Source: Paenibacillus phytohabitans
GTDB taxonomy: Bacteria > Bacillota > Bacilli > Paenibacillales > Paenibacillaceae
Assembly (NCBI RefSeq): GCF_013141775.1
Contig: NZ_WHOB01000016.1
Span: 310,001 to 374,000, forward strand
Direction of reading: 5' to 3'
Length of the DNA: 64,000 nucleotides
The notes under the pieces were generated by a model. The model was given only the letters and a program-made list of their open reading frames with translations. It was not told where the DNA came from and searched no databases. Every line of letters begins with the position of its first letter. Positions within the stretch are counted from its first letter, which is position 1. The position numbers and the translations under genes were made by a program. Of the stretch, positions 17,653 to 26,105 are shown one piece after another.

Positions 17653-18933
17653 CTATTCCTCCTTCCCTGTCAGGAAATAAATCGTATCAAGCTGGAAGGT
17701 GTCAGCCGCAGCCTTCACTTCTTCCGCTCCTATGTGGTCAACCTGGTCCATCAGTTCCTGTGCAGAACGGTCCTTGCCGGATATCTGGCGGTTAAAATCA
17801 TACGAGATCATCTCAAATGCGGAATCCTGAATTTCGGACAAAAGGTTGCGGATCATCGCTTTGGTCTGGCTCAGCTCCAGATCACTGATATTGCCGGCCT
17901 TCAGCTCATCCAGCTGCTTGCGGATAATATCAACGGCCTTGCCGTAATTCTGGGTCTCGATTCCCGCTTGAATCGTCCCGATGCCCTTATGCCCGTCATA
18001 GCGTGAGGAAGCATAATAGGCCAGACTCTCTTTCTCGCGCACATTGACGAACAGCTTCGAATGCGGATATCCGCCGAGGATACCGTTGTACATAAGTGCA
18101 GAAGCGTATCTGTCATCCTTGTACGTGATTGAGGTGCGCAGCCCCATATTCAGCTTGCCTTGATTGACATCCAGCTTCTCCTCCACCGTCCGCACTTCAG
18201 TAACCGTTACCGGGGTGAAGTCTGAGGTGTACGGCGCAGATTCGGAATGTTGGGCGCGGCCGAAATTGGCAATGACCAGCTTCTCCACTTCTTCCGGTGT
18301 AGTATCACCTACCACGTACAGATCAAGGGTCGCTCCATTCAGCCAGGAATTATAGGACTGGTACAGCGATTCAGGGGTGATCGTATCCAGATCGGCTCTT
18401 TGTCCGAGCGGATGCAGACGGTATGGTTCAAGGCGGCACATTTCCTCAATGCAGCGTTCTGCCGCGTAACGGATTTTATCGTTCACAATCGCTTCCAGCT
18501 TCTTGCGGACGGTCTCGCGTTCAGTCGCCACATAAGACGCGCGGAAGCTTCCATCCTCCAGCAATGGCCGGGTCAATACTTCTCCGAGAAAAGCAAAAGA
18601 TTCTCCAAGCAGGCTCTCCTTGCTCTGTACGAAGGAGTCATTGATCGTGTCCATCCGGAACTGCACGATCTGATAATCGCCGCGTTTGTAGATGTCGAAG
18701 CCGAAACCTGCACCATAAAGCTCCTCCAGACGTTCGCGGAACTGGGTGGTTTCAGGGTAGGAGGCTGTGCCCCGGCGGAGCACAAAAGGAACCAGCGCTG
18801 TAGGGGTGACGGTACTTTCGTCAAGCGGAACGCCGGCATAAAGTGAGATGGCGAACGTCTTGAACGCCTTGGTCGGCAGAACGTGTATGCGCATGCCTGC
18901 GGCGCTGCCATGTTGAAATCCATTATTTGTCAA
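17653..18933 (-). CDS. ymfF: M16-like protein YmfF (non-catalytic partner)
   Basis: 426 residues with the M16 fold (ISLYAGVPLDE, ERLEELYGAGFGFDIYKRGD, RLHPLGQRADLDTITPESL) but no HxxEH: the aligned position reads LVPFVLRRGTASYP. It therefore probably supports YmfH rather than cutting by itself, as in other paired M16 proteases. The start is TTG at 18933, eight nt after AAAGGAG; the frame is open to 18975 but nothing there resembles a translation signal. First gene of the ymfF-ymfM string. Confidence 0.9.
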   Translation of the reverse strand: MTNNGFQHGSAAGMRIHVLPTKAFKTFAISLYAGVPLDESTVTPTALVPFVLRRGTASYPETTQFRERLEELYGAGFGFDIYKRGDYQIVQFRMDTINDSFVQSKESLLGESFAFLGEVLTRPLLEDGSFRASYVATERETVRKKLEAIVNDKIRYAAERCIEEMCRLEPYRLHPLGQRADLDTITPESLYQSYNSWLNGATLDLYVVGDTTPEEVEKLVIANFGRAQHSESAPYTSDFTPVTVTEVRTVEEKLDVNQGKLNMGLRTSITYKDDRYASALMYNGILGGYPHSKLFVNVREKESLAYYASSRYDGHKGIGTIQAGIETQNYGKAVDIIRKQLDELKAGNISDLELSQTKAMIRNLLSEIQDSAFEMISYDFNRQISGKDRSAQELMDQVDHIGAEEVKAAADTFQLDTIYFLTGKEE

Positions 18934-19016
18934 GTCCAAAACTCCTTTGCGGCGTGAGTAGATGCTATACAACAAGTTTATGAAGTATTATCCATTCTAA
19001 ACCATTCCAAAGTAAG

Positions 19017-19053
19017 GAAGCAACCGGAAGACAGCGTACCGGTTGCTCTCAGA
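19017..19053 (-). other. Inverted repeat between sleB and ymfF, possible weak terminator
   Basis: GAGCAACCGG and CCGGTTGCTTCC pair across an 11-nt loop on the minus strand. Only a mixed CTTACTTTGG tract follows, so termination may be inefficient. Confidence 0.45.
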
Positions 19054-19117
19054 AAAGATTTATACGGACGCTGTCATGCTGCCATTAATGCCTTGCTGTG
19101 CAAAAACATTCCTTCAG

Positions 19118-19984
19118 CTACATACAGAAAATATGCTCGCCGATCGTCTTCACCTGCGGCCGGCTCCAGATCCATTTGGAAGTGGCTGTCTTGGGATTGA
19201 AATAATAGAGGCAGCCGCCGGAAGGGTCCCAGCCGTTAAGCGCCTGCTGCACTGCCTTGCGTGCCTGTTCATTAGGCTCCAGATAAATTTGTCCGTCAGC
19301 AACAGCCGTAAAGGCTCCGGGTTGAAAAATCACCCCCGAAGGCGTGTTGGGAAAGCTCGGTGATTTAACCCGGTTAAGAATAACCGCCGCCACCGCTACC
19401 TGTCCTTCAAACGGTTCCCCGCGTGATTCACCGTAAACGGCATTAGCCATGATTTTCAGATCATTTTCGGACAGCCCCATCGTATTGCCGGAAGACAGCT
19501 CAGCTGTATTCGTTTTGGCTGTTTCATTCTTTTTTGCCGCTGTGCCGGATGATGTATCCTTATTGGCGGTCGATGTCTTGGGGGCTGTAGGTTTCCAGGC
19601 TGTTGTTGCATTGTACAGTTTGAGCTTTGTTTTGGCACCAACGACTCCGTCGGATTTCAAGCCGAATTTCCACTGGAACCAGGTGACGGCATTTTTGGTT
19701 TTGGCCCCGAACTGGCTGTCAATAGCACCGGCATAATAGCCCAGATGCTTAAGTCTCCCCTGGAGCTCATACACATCCTGCCCGGAGGATCCAAGCTTCA
19801 GCGGCGTTGTGCCAAAAGCGGGTAATGCTTCTTCCCCTTCGTCAGGAATTTCCGTTATAACTGGGGCTGCTGCATTCGATTGGGCGTACGTCACGCCACG
19901 ATCTTCAAAGAATACGCCGGCAAACGGTGCGGCGGCCAAGGCAAGGGTCAGTACGGCAAAGATCCACTGCTTATGTTTTGTCAT
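19118..19984 (-). CDS. sleB: Spore cortex-lytic enzyme SleB
   Basis: 288 residues. A signal peptide (MTKHKQWIFAVLTLALAAAP) exports the protein. A peptidoglycan-binding domain (LKLGSSGQDVYELQGRLKHL to about residue 115) and a Lys/Thr/Ala-rich linker follow, then the Hydrolase_2 lytic transglycosylase domain with YGESRGEPFEGQVAVAAVIL and LYYFNPKTATSKWIWSRP. The glutamate of GESRGE is the expected catalytic residue. SleB degrades muramic-lactam cortex during germination. Its usual partner ypeB is not next to it here: downstream is ymfF and upstream is the divergent plus-strand gene. The ymfF neighbourhood is also not its usual place. Confidence 0.95.
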   Translation of the reverse strand: MTKHKQWIFAVLTLALAAAPFAGVFFEDRGVTYAQSNAAAPVITEIPDEGEEALPAFGTTPLKLGSSGQDVYELQGRLKHLGYYAGAIDSQFGAKTKNAVTWFQWKFGLKSDGVVGAKTKLKLYNATTAWKPTAPKTSTANKDTSSGTAAKKNETAKTNTAELSSGNTMGLSENDLKIMANAVYGESRGEPFEGQVAVAAVILNRVKSPSFPNTPSGVIFQPGAFTAVADGQIYLEPNEQARKAVQQALNGWDPSGGCLYYFNPKTATSKWIWSRPQVKTIGEHIFCM

Positions 19985-20094
19985 AGGGGTTCGCTCTACC
20001 TTTCTCTTGTAAGTTCTGCATGAATGGCTAAAGTTATTATGACGACTGACAAGACATCCTATGCATTACCGAAAGACTGGCAAGAGCAAATCCA

Positions 20095-20124
20095 TTGCAA
20101 CTGAGAACAATTATCAACTATACT
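20095..20124 (+). promoter_or_regulatory. Promoter overlapping a Fur-box-like site, upstream of the AraC ORF
   Basis: TTGCAA (20095-20100), 18-bp spacer, TATACT (20119-20124). The spacer contains TGAGAACAATTATCA at 20102-20116, matching 13 of 15 positions of the Gram-positive Fur box TGATAATnATTATCA. This implies iron repression of the gene and a transcription start near 20131. Confidence 0.65.
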
Positions 20125-20157
20125 TGGGTTATGAACCAACAGGAGTTGAGAAGAATC

Positions 20158-22134
20158 ATGAATCTGAAGGACCATATCGTACTGTGGAACCACGCTTTAA
20201 TAGAAGTTATTGATATCCGCAAGGCCTCTTTCACTTCGGGAGAACCTCCGCTGCTGTACCGCCTTCCAGCCAGTACATATATGTATGTCGTACGCGGCAG
20301 TGCAACTGTACTTATAGATGAGATTTCATTTGAAATCAGCGGCTCCAGTGTCATTCATGGCGGCAGAGGCATGATGATCAAAGTGCTCAAGACACAGGAA
20401 ATCCTGGATTATTACTTAATTTTGTACAGATCCACACTCACCCTCCCCGGACGGCGGAATCTCACAGCACTTATGGAGCGCAGCCGGCCTTTTAGCAAAA
20501 TTTACAATTTCACTCCAGGCAATCCGCTTCCGCTGTACGAGATCCTGATCCAGATGTATGGCGAATGGCAGCAAGGCGGCGTACTCGAGCATCTGCATGC
20601 CAAAGCCTTGTTCTATCAATGGGTCCATGAGCTGCTCCGTCAGCTCCATGCGCAGGATATTCAGCCCTTCAAAGCGGATTCGCTGGACCAGGCAGTACGC
20701 TACATGCACGACAGTTACAGCAAACCATTCACGCTGGATGCACTCGCCCGCACACTCGGGATGAGCCCAAGAACCTTGTCGAGGCTTTTCCGGATGAGGC
20801 TTCAGACCAGCCCTGCCCAGTATATGATACAGATCCGCATGGACAAAGCCCGGGAGCTGCTGCTGAATACAGAGTCCACGCTGCATGATATTGCGCTTGC
20901 CGTCGGCTACCCGGATGCATATCATTTCGGCAAAATGTTCAAAAAGCATTTCGGCACCTCGCCGGTAAGGTACAAAAACTCCCTGCTAACCGTGTCAAAC
21001 TGGCCGGAAATACCATCCGCTGTGTCCGCTTATGACATTGCCTGGGAAGACACTCTCCGATATATTGATGATGATAATCATTATCAATATAACCCAAAAG
21101 GAGCGTCACCCATGTTCAGAACGGCTAAACCATCCCTAATGCTCACCTTGTTGTTATGCTTCACCATAGTGTTAAGCGCGTGTTCCGCAGGAGGTGCCAA
21201 CAACACTACAGCGGGCAATGCCAGCAACTCAGGAGCCGCTTCGCCTGCTGCGACTGCAGCCGCTACAACATCCCCTGATAACACTGCAGCCGAGGCCCAG
21301 ACCCGGACCATCTCCACCGTCAAAGGAGACGTAGAGGTTCCAGCCGATCCCCAGCGTGTCGTAGTACTGTATCTGCTGGGCGATGTCCTCGCACTTGGTA
21401 TCAAACCCATAGGTGTATCTGATGTATCCGAAGGCGCAGCCTTTGAGAATGAATTGAAGGATGTACAGAAGCTGGGCACCTGGTTTGAGGCTAGTCCTGA
21501 GGCTGTACTCTCGCTGGATCCCGATCTGATCATTGTTCCTTCTGAGGAGACCTATGCTGCACTGCATGACATCGCACCGACAGTGCTGGTCCCTTATGAG
21601 AAGATGACGACCGATGAGCGGGTAAGGTTCATTGGACATATTTTCGGCAAGGAAGAACAGGCTACCGGCCTTTTGAACAGCTTCAATGCCAAAGTGGAGG
21701 ACAGTAAGCAGAAGCTGCAGGAAGCGGGAATTCTCGGTTCAACGGTCTCCATCATGGAAGGCGGCGCAGACCGCAGCATGGTAGTGGTCATGAGCAAACA
21801 GTATGGCCGGGGTTCACAGGTCATTTATGAATATCTCGGAATGAAGGCGCCTGAGATTCTCCAGCAAAAAATTGATTCCAAGAGCGATATGGGCGGTGAT
21901 TCCGTATCCTTTGAAGTTCTGGCCGATTACAGTGGAGATTATATCTTCCGTTCTTCCTACGACGGGATGGCTGATCTGACTGCCGACCCGCTCTGGAACA
22001 GCATTCCGGCAGTCAAAGAAGGCCGCCTGATGGAGATTGACTTCGGATTATCCTATTACAGCGATATCTATTCGCTGAACGCGCAGCTTGATTTCATTGT
22101 GGACAGCCTGCTTGCAGCACCCCGGGTCAAGTAA
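20158..22134 (+). CDS. AraC-family regulator continuous with an iron-siderophore substrate-binding lipoprotein (Btr-like fusion or two in-frame genes)
   Basis: The single open frame encodes about 658 residues. The first 140 form a cupin-like sensing domain (PPLLYRLPASTYMYVVRGSA). Next is an AraC double helix-turn-helix with FTLDALARTLGMSPRTLSRL and DIALAVGYPDAYHFGKMFKK, ending FGTSPVRYK. About 40 residues of linker follow, then a signal-peptide-like stretch and lipobox LSAC, then a FeuA-like siderophore-binding domain (DPQRVVVLYLLGDVLALGIK, LDPDLIIVPSEE). B. subtilis Btr is a known AraC-siderophore-binding fusion that activates the feu uptake genes, so the architecture has precedent, but not with an embedded export signal. 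ATG 20158 is preferred (AGGAG 12 nt upstream); ATG 20131 is at the predicted +1. No permease genes follow. Confidence 0.8.
   Translation: MNLKDHIVLWNHALIEVIDIRKASFTSGEPPLLYRLPASTYMYVVRGSATVLIDEISFEISGSSVIHGGRGMMIKVLKTQEILDYYLILYRSTLTLPGRRNLTALMERSRPFSKIYNFTPGNPLPLYEILIQMYGEWQQGGVLEHLHAKALFYQWVHELLRQLHAQDIQPFKADSLDQAVRYMHDSYSKPFTLDALARTLGMSPRTLSRLFRMRLQTSPAQYMIQIRMDKARELLLNTESTLHDIALAVGYPDAYHFGKMFKKHFGTSPVRYKNSLLTVSNWPEIPSAVSAYDIAWEDTLRYIDDDNHYQYNPKGASPMFRTAKPSLMLTLLLCFTIVLSACSAGGANNTTAGNASNSGAASPAATAAATTSPDNTAAEAQTRTISTVKGDVEVPADPQRVVVLYLLGDVLALGIKPIGVSDVSEGAAFENELKDVQKLGTWFEASPEAVLSLDPDLIIVPSEETYAALHDIAPTVLVPYEKMTTDERVRFIGHIFGKEEQATGLLNSFNAKVEDSKQKLQEAGILGSTVSIMEGGADRSMVVVMSKQYGRGSQVIYEYLGMKAPEILQQKIDSKSDMGGDSVSFEVLADYSGDYIFRSSYDGMADLTADPLWNSIPAVKEGRLMEIDFGLSYYSDIYSLNAQLDFIVDSLLAAPRVK
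21038..21066 (+). promoter_or_regulatory. Candidate internal promoter ahead of the lipoprotein half
   Basis: TTGCCT (21038-21043), 17-bp spacer, TATATT (21061-21066). The predicted start near 21073 falls in the Fur box, giving a leader of about 40 nt that contains the AAGGAG at 21098-21103. Confidence 0.45.
21072..21086. promoter_or_regulatory. Perfect Fur box inside the ORF
   Basis: TGATAATCATTATCA is an exact match to the 7-1-7 Fur box TGATAATnATTATCA. The wider 19-mer at 21067-21085 matches the classic GATAATGATAATCATTATC at 18 of 19 bases. It encodes part of the inter-domain linker if translated. Confidence 0.8.
21112..22134 (+). CDS. Nested start: siderophore-binding lipoprotein as a separate product
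   Basis: An in-frame ATG at 21112 follows AAGGAG with an ideal 8-nt gap. It would produce a complete 340-residue lipoprotein: a basic N-terminus MFRTAKPSL, a hydrophobic core MLTLLLCFTIVL, the lipobox LSAC with Cys at residue 23, an Ala/Thr/Asn-rich tether, and a full FeuA/FhuD-type binding domain ending DFIVDSLLAAPRVK. With the upstream Fur box and promoter-like sequence, this reads exactly like an independent iron-regulated gene. The same codons also form the C-terminal half of the 658-residue ORF. ABC permease and ATPase genes are not adjacent, so it would act with components encoded elsewhere. Confidence 0.6.
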   Translation: MFRTAKPSLMLTLLLCFTIVLSACSAGGANNTTAGNASNSGAASPAATAAATTSPDNTAAEAQTRTISTVKGDVEVPADPQRVVVLYLLGDVLALGIKPIGVSDVSEGAAFENELKDVQKLGTWFEASPEAVLSLDPDLIIVPSEETYAALHDIAPTVLVPYEKMTTDERVRFIGHIFGKEEQATGLLNSFNAKVEDSKQKLQEAGILGSTVSIMEGGADRSMVVVMSKQYGRGSQVIYEYLGMKAPEILQQKIDSKSDMGGDSVSFEVLADYSGDYIFRSSYDGMADLTADPLWNSIPAVKEGRLMEIDFGLSYYSDIYSLNAQLDFIVDSLLAAPRVK

Positions 22135-22163
22135 TTGTAGATCAATCACAAATTGCCTAACTT

Positions 22164-22205
22164 AAAAAAGATGACCCGTATCTACTTCTACGGGTCATCT
22201 TTTTG
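22164..22205. terminator. Bidirectional terminator between the lipoprotein ORF and spoIIIE
   Basis: AAAAAAGATGACCCGTA and TACGGGTCATCTTTTT form a 13-bp stem with flanking A and T runs. It serves the convergent genes on both sides. Confidence 0.93.
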
Positions 22206-22207
22206 GG

Positions 22208-24886
22208 TTATGAACTGATTCTGTTATGCTGATACTGTTCGAGGGACATAAGCACCTCACGGGGCTTGCTGCCCTCGTAAGGCCCGATCACGCTTCTTGC
22301 CTCCATGGCATCAATTAACCGTGCAGCACGGGTGTAACCGACCCGCATGCGCCGCTGAAGCAGCGACACCGAGGCTTGCTTGGCTTCCAGCACAATCTGG
22401 ACGGCTTGTTCGTATAATTCATCCTGCGGATCCTGATCCTCCGATAGGGTATCATCCACTTCAGGAACAAGGGATTCATCATAATTCGCTTCACCTTGGC
22501 TGCTTACATACTGTACAATTGTTTCTACTTCCTGATCGCTCATGAAGGCCCCCTGGACACGGATCGGCTTGGAAGCTCCCATTGGCAGGAACAGCATATC
22601 CCCCCGTCCCAGCAGCTTCTCTGCACCCGGCATATCCAGAATGGTCCGTGAATCCACATTCGAAGATACTCCAAATGCAATCCGCGAAGGAATATTCGCC
22701 TTAATCAGTCCGGTAATGACGTCCACGGAAGGACGCTGTGTGGCGATGATCAGATGAATCCCCGCCGCCCGCGCCATCTGGGCAAGCCGGCAGATCGCAT
22801 CCTCGACATCATTCGCCGCCACCATCATCAGATCGGCAAGCTCGTCCACAATTACTACAATGTAGGGCAATACCGCTGCCGGATTATCTTTCATTAATGT
22901 ATTATAGCCTTCCATATTACGCGTGCCTGACTTGGAGAACAGCTCATACCGCTTCTCCATCTCCACCACTATCTTCTTCAAGGCAAGACTGGCCCGCTTG
23001 GGATCGGTAACCACCGGCGCAAGCAGATGCGGAATGCCGTTATATACATTCAGCTCAACCATCTTAGGGTCAACCATGAGGAACTTCACTTCGTTAGGCT
23101 TCGCCTTATACAGGATACTGGTAATAATGCCGTTAATGCAGACGGATTTACCGGAACCGGTAGCCCCCGCTACCAGCAGATGGGGCATTTTGGCCAGATT
23201 GCCTATGATCGTCTGACCGGAGATATCCCGTCCGAACGCAATCGACAACCGTGACTCTGCCTCCTGAAAAATCTGCGTCTCCATTACTTCACGCATGGTT
23301 ACAATTGAGACCTCGGAGTTCGGCACTTCAATACCGATGGCTGACTTGCCCGGAATCGGCGCTTCCATCCGGATATCCTTGGCTGCCAGCGCCAGCGCAA
23401 TATCATCGGTAAGATTGACGATCCGGCTGACCTTCACGCCGATATCCGGCTGAATCTCGTACCGGGTAACAGCCGGTCCACGGACGACTTCAAGCACCTT
23501 CGCCCGGACACCGAAGCTCTCGAGTGTAGCTTCCAGCTTACGGGCCGTCTGCATGTAGTCATTCTGGTCTCCGGCCTTGGCTCCGTTATTAGGCTTGGCC
23601 AGCAGCCGGAAGGATGGAAGCTTGTACGGCTTGGGCGGAGGCGGTGGCGGAATTGCCGGAACCACTTCACCATTCTCTGCCGTTCCCAGCAGCCCTTCCA
23701 GCTCTACAGGAAGTCCGTCCTCTGCAGCTTCATCCGCAAGTGCAGGATGTCCGGCAGCAGCAGGGAGAGCCTCATCGCCCGCTCCTGTAACAGCACCGCC
23801 GCGTGCAGCCGGCGAGAACTCGCTCCACTCCTCCCGGTCCTCCGCATTCAGACCTTCCGAGCGGATGTGCTCGAAGAAGTCGCGGATGATCGGGGTAACC
23901 GGCTCCAGATCTTCTTCGGGGAATTCATCCTCGCCGAAATCTTCCGGCGGCATTCCCCTGCCGGCCGCAAGCCCGGATATTATCGGACCGTTCCGCGGTT
24001 CTGTCAGGATTACATCCGGCAGTTCCGCGTCATCGTATTCTTCCGGCCCGGGCTGCTGCTCATTACGGGCAGAGCCGCTGAACCAGCCGGCCACTCTTCC
24101 CAGCAGGTTCGGCTGTGCACGTCTAGGCAGCTGATTATTATTCTCTTCTTCATCGTCTTCGTAATAGTCATCATCATCTGCCGGCTGCGGTGCAGCAGGT
24201 CTGCTGTTTCTTGCAGCTCTGGGCACTACTGGTACCGCCGCAGGGCGGTTAGCTGATCTGAGCTTTATTCCTTCCACCAGCTTAACCGCTCTTACCCGGA
24301 GCAGCGTAAACAGCTCCACATACGACAGATTGGTAATCAGCATGAAGCTGATCGCCAGCAGAACAATCATAAGCAGCTTGGCGCCCAGATTGCCGAACAG
24401 CCACAGGAGAGCTGCATACTCCAGCGCTCCGATGTACCCTCCGCTGATGTCCTTGCCGAGCATGTACACGCTGCTCTCACCAGCGCCCGGAGACAGTGAA
24501 CCCGAGAGGTCATTATGTATTTGGGCCAGCACATTGCCCGGATGCAGCATTCCGATCGGTCCCAGCTTCTGCTGCATAGCCGAAATCGTACTCATCAGGC
24601 ACATGGACAGCAGCAGCAATAGCCCGCCGGTATACCGGCTGTTCCAGGTTGACGGCCATTTACGGTGAATCATGACCATCAGTCCATAGAAAATGCCGGC
24701 CAGCGGCAGCACAAAATAGAATCTGCCGAGTAAGTAGCCTGCCATGCTTGAAAGAGAGCGCCCTACAGCAGCTTCACCTGACAAAGCTATGACGGAGATC
24801 GTAATAAGCAGAATTCCATAGATTTCATATTTTAAAACGCTGCCCAGCAGCGCTTTTTTCTTTTTCTTTTTTCTTTTTTTAGCCAC
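22208..24886 (-). CDS. spoIIIE: DNA translocase FtsK/SpoIIIE
   Basis: About 892 residues. A basic N-terminus is followed by four hydrophobic helices within the first 190 residues, then a long acidic, proline-rich linker to about residue 430. The FtsK motor has Walker [15 protein letters not shown], Walker [15 protein letters not shown], and the arginine-rich [18 protein letters not shown] winged-helix gamma domain ([16 protein letters not shown]) ends the protein. It pumps the chromosome into the forespore or across the division septum. GTG at 24886 is preferred because an extended -10 (TGGTATAAT) at 24905-24913 would start transcription near 24898, which leaves GTG 24901 untranscribed. The tepA-ylzJ-spoIIIE order supports the SpoIIIE name over SftA. 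Confidence 0.93.
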   Translation of the reverse strand: MAKKRKKKKKKALLGSVLKYEIYGILLITISVIALSGEAAVGRSLSSMAGYLLGRFYFVLPLAGIFYGLMVMIHRKWPSTWNSRYTGGLLLLLSMCLMSTISAMQQKLGPIGMLHPGNVLAQIHNDLSGSLSPGAGESSVYMLGKDISGGYIGALEYAALLWLFGNLGAKLLMIVLLAISFMLITNLSYVELFTLLRVRAVKLVEGIKLRSANRPAAVPVVPRAARNSRPAAPQPADDDDYYEDDEEENNNQLPRRAQPNLLGRVAGWFSGSARNEQQPGPEEYDDAELPDVILTEPRNGPIISGLAAGRGMPPEDFGEDEFPEEDLEPVTPIIRDFFEHIRSEGLNAEDREEWSEFSPAARGGAVTGAGDEALPAAAGHPALADEAAEDGLPVELEGLLGTAENGEVVPAIPPPPPPKPYKLPSFRLLAKPNNGAKAGDQNDYMQTARKLEATLESFGVRAKVLEVVRGPAVTRYEIQPDIGVKVSRIVNLTDDIALALAAKDIRMEAPIPGKSAIGIEVPNSEVSIVTMREVMETQIFQEAESRLSIAFGRDISGQTIIGNLAKMPHLLVAGATGSGKSVCINGIITSILYKAKPNEVKFLMVDPKMVELNVYNGIPHLLAPVVTDPKRASLALKKIVVEMEKRYELFSKSGTRNMEGYNTLMKDNPAAVLPYIVVIVDELADLMMVAANDVEDAICRLAQMARAAGIHLIIATQRPSVDVITGLIKANIPSRIAFGVSSNVDSRTILDMPGAEKLLGRGDMLFLPMGASKPIRVQGAFMSDQEVETIVQYVSSQGEANYDESLVPEVDDTLSEDQDPQDELYEQAVQIVLEAKQASVSLLQRRMRVGYTRAARLIDAMEARSVIGPYEGSKPREVLMSLEQYQHNRISS

Positions 24887-24904
24887 GCCAGCCACCCCCA
24901 CAAC

Positions 24905-24913
24905 ATTATACCA
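24905..24913 (-). promoter_or_regulatory. Extended -10 promoter element ahead of spoIIIE
   Basis: On the minus strand TGGTATAAT (TGn plus a perfect -10) lies just upstream of the spoIIIE start codons. No good -35 is seen, as is common with an extended -10. Confidence 0.5.
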
Positions 24914-24980
24914 TATAATGGCGTGGCGTACCTATGTTCTCTTTTGTCAGAAAATGCATCTATAGGCAGTATGTTCGCAT

Positions 24981-25196
24981 TTATTTGTCTAATTGAATGA
25001 CCGATCCTGGAGACAGAGCTGCGTCCAGATACCTGTGGAGCGGACACTGCAGCAGCCTGACAATCCGCGCCTGACCGCCTTCAAGCGGTTCAACCTGCAT
25101 CAGCATCCCCTGATAACTGACCTCCTGCACCGGCAACGCATAATTAAGTGCACCCTCAAACACCTGCTCCATCGGCAGAATCGTATACAAGGTCAT
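24981..25196 (-). CDS. ylzJ: YlzJ-like small protein
   Basis: 71 residues starting [15 protein letters not shown] and containing [14 protein letters not shown] and [20 protein letters not shown], typical of the YlzJ family that sits between tepA and spoIIIE in Bacillota. Its ATG overlaps the tepA stop by 4 nt (ATGA), so translation is coupled. Function is unknown. Confidence 0.9.
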   Translation of the reverse strand: MTLYTILPMEQVFEGALNYALPVQEVSYQGMLMQVEPLEGGQARIVRLLQCPLHRYLDAALSPGSVIQLDK

Positions 25197-25975
25197 TGAG
25201 TCAGTCCTCCCGGCGGCAGATGATCAGGCGAAAGCGAAACGTTTCCCGCAATCATTTGGTTCAGATGGGCCAGAGCAGCTCCTATACCGCCCACCTCGTC
25301 CATAAGACCATATTTCACGGCATCCTGTCCGCCGACGGCGGTACCGATGTCACGGTTCAGCTCTCCGGTTTTGAACATCAGGTCTTTGAACTGTGACTCT
25401 GTAATGCGGGAATGCGAAGTTACAAATTTAACCATCCGTTCCTGCATCCGTTCCATATATTCGAAGGTTTGCGGCACTCCGATCACGAGACCGTTCATCC
25501 GGATCGGATGAATCGTCATCGTTGCACTCTCGGCAATGATGGAGTAGCTGGAGGATACCGCGATCGGAACGCCTATGCTGTGGCCGCCGCCGATTACCAC
25601 AGTCACAGTTGGCTTGGACAAGGAGGCAATCATCTCGGCAATAGCCAGTCCGGCCTCCACATCCCCTCCGACGGTGTTCAGGATAATCAGCAGCCCTTTG
25701 ATATTCTTATTCTGCTCGGCGGCAACCAGCTGTGGAATGATGTGTTCATATTTCGTAGTTTTATTATGCGGCGGCAATACGAAATGTCCTTCGATCTGGC
25801 CGATAATCGTCATGCAGAAAATATCCGGCTCCCCTGTAGGAACCGCCGTTTGCCCCAGCTCCTTCAGCACCCCCACCGGTCCGGGCAGCACAGGTTCACT
25901 GACCCCGGGTTTGATCTCTCCAGGCATAATCTCTTCGTTCTTGCCGCTGTTCATGCTTGCTCCTGTGAAGTCCAT
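25193..25975 (-). CDS. tepA: TepA, ClpP-like serine peptidase (translocation-enhancing protein)
   Basis: About 260 residues with the crotonase/ClpP fold: [20 protein letters not shown], the serine nucleophile in [11 protein letters not shown], and TIHPIRMNG in the histidine region. TepA-type proteins have been linked to protein export and to spore protein turnover. Two starts are plausible: ATG 25975 after GGGAGAG, or ATG 25954 with AGGAG five nt upstream. The first 40 residues are poorly conserved in appearance either way. It is the first gene of tepA-ylzJ. Confidence 0.9.
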   Translation of the reverse strand: MDFTGASMNSGKNEEIMPGEIKPGVSEPVLPGPVGVLKELGQTAVPTGEPDIFCMTIIGQIEGHFVLPPHNKTTKYEHIIPQLVAAEQNKNIKGLLIILNTVGGDVEAGLAIAEMIASLSKPTVTVVIGGGHSIGVPIAVSSSYSIIAESATMTIHPIRMNGLVIGVPQTFEYMERMQERMVKFVTSHSRITESQFKDLMFKTGELNRDIGTAVGGQDAVKYGLMDEVGGIGAALAHLNQMIAGNVSLSPDHLPPGGLTQ

Positions 25976-26105
25976 TGTGCGCAGCTCTCCCTTTCTGCTT
26001 ACAGCACCCATCCGCTGCAGCCATACTATCTTCTGGTAGTATTACATTCCGGGGGACTCCCTTATGCAGATCCGGTTATAAAATATGAGTCTGTGTTTGT
26101 TCATG

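Noticed and set aside
20095..20157. TTG at 20095 as the start of the AraC ORF
   Set aside because: It coincides with the predicted -35 and lies upstream of the Fur box, so it would not be transcribed; no ribosome site precedes it.
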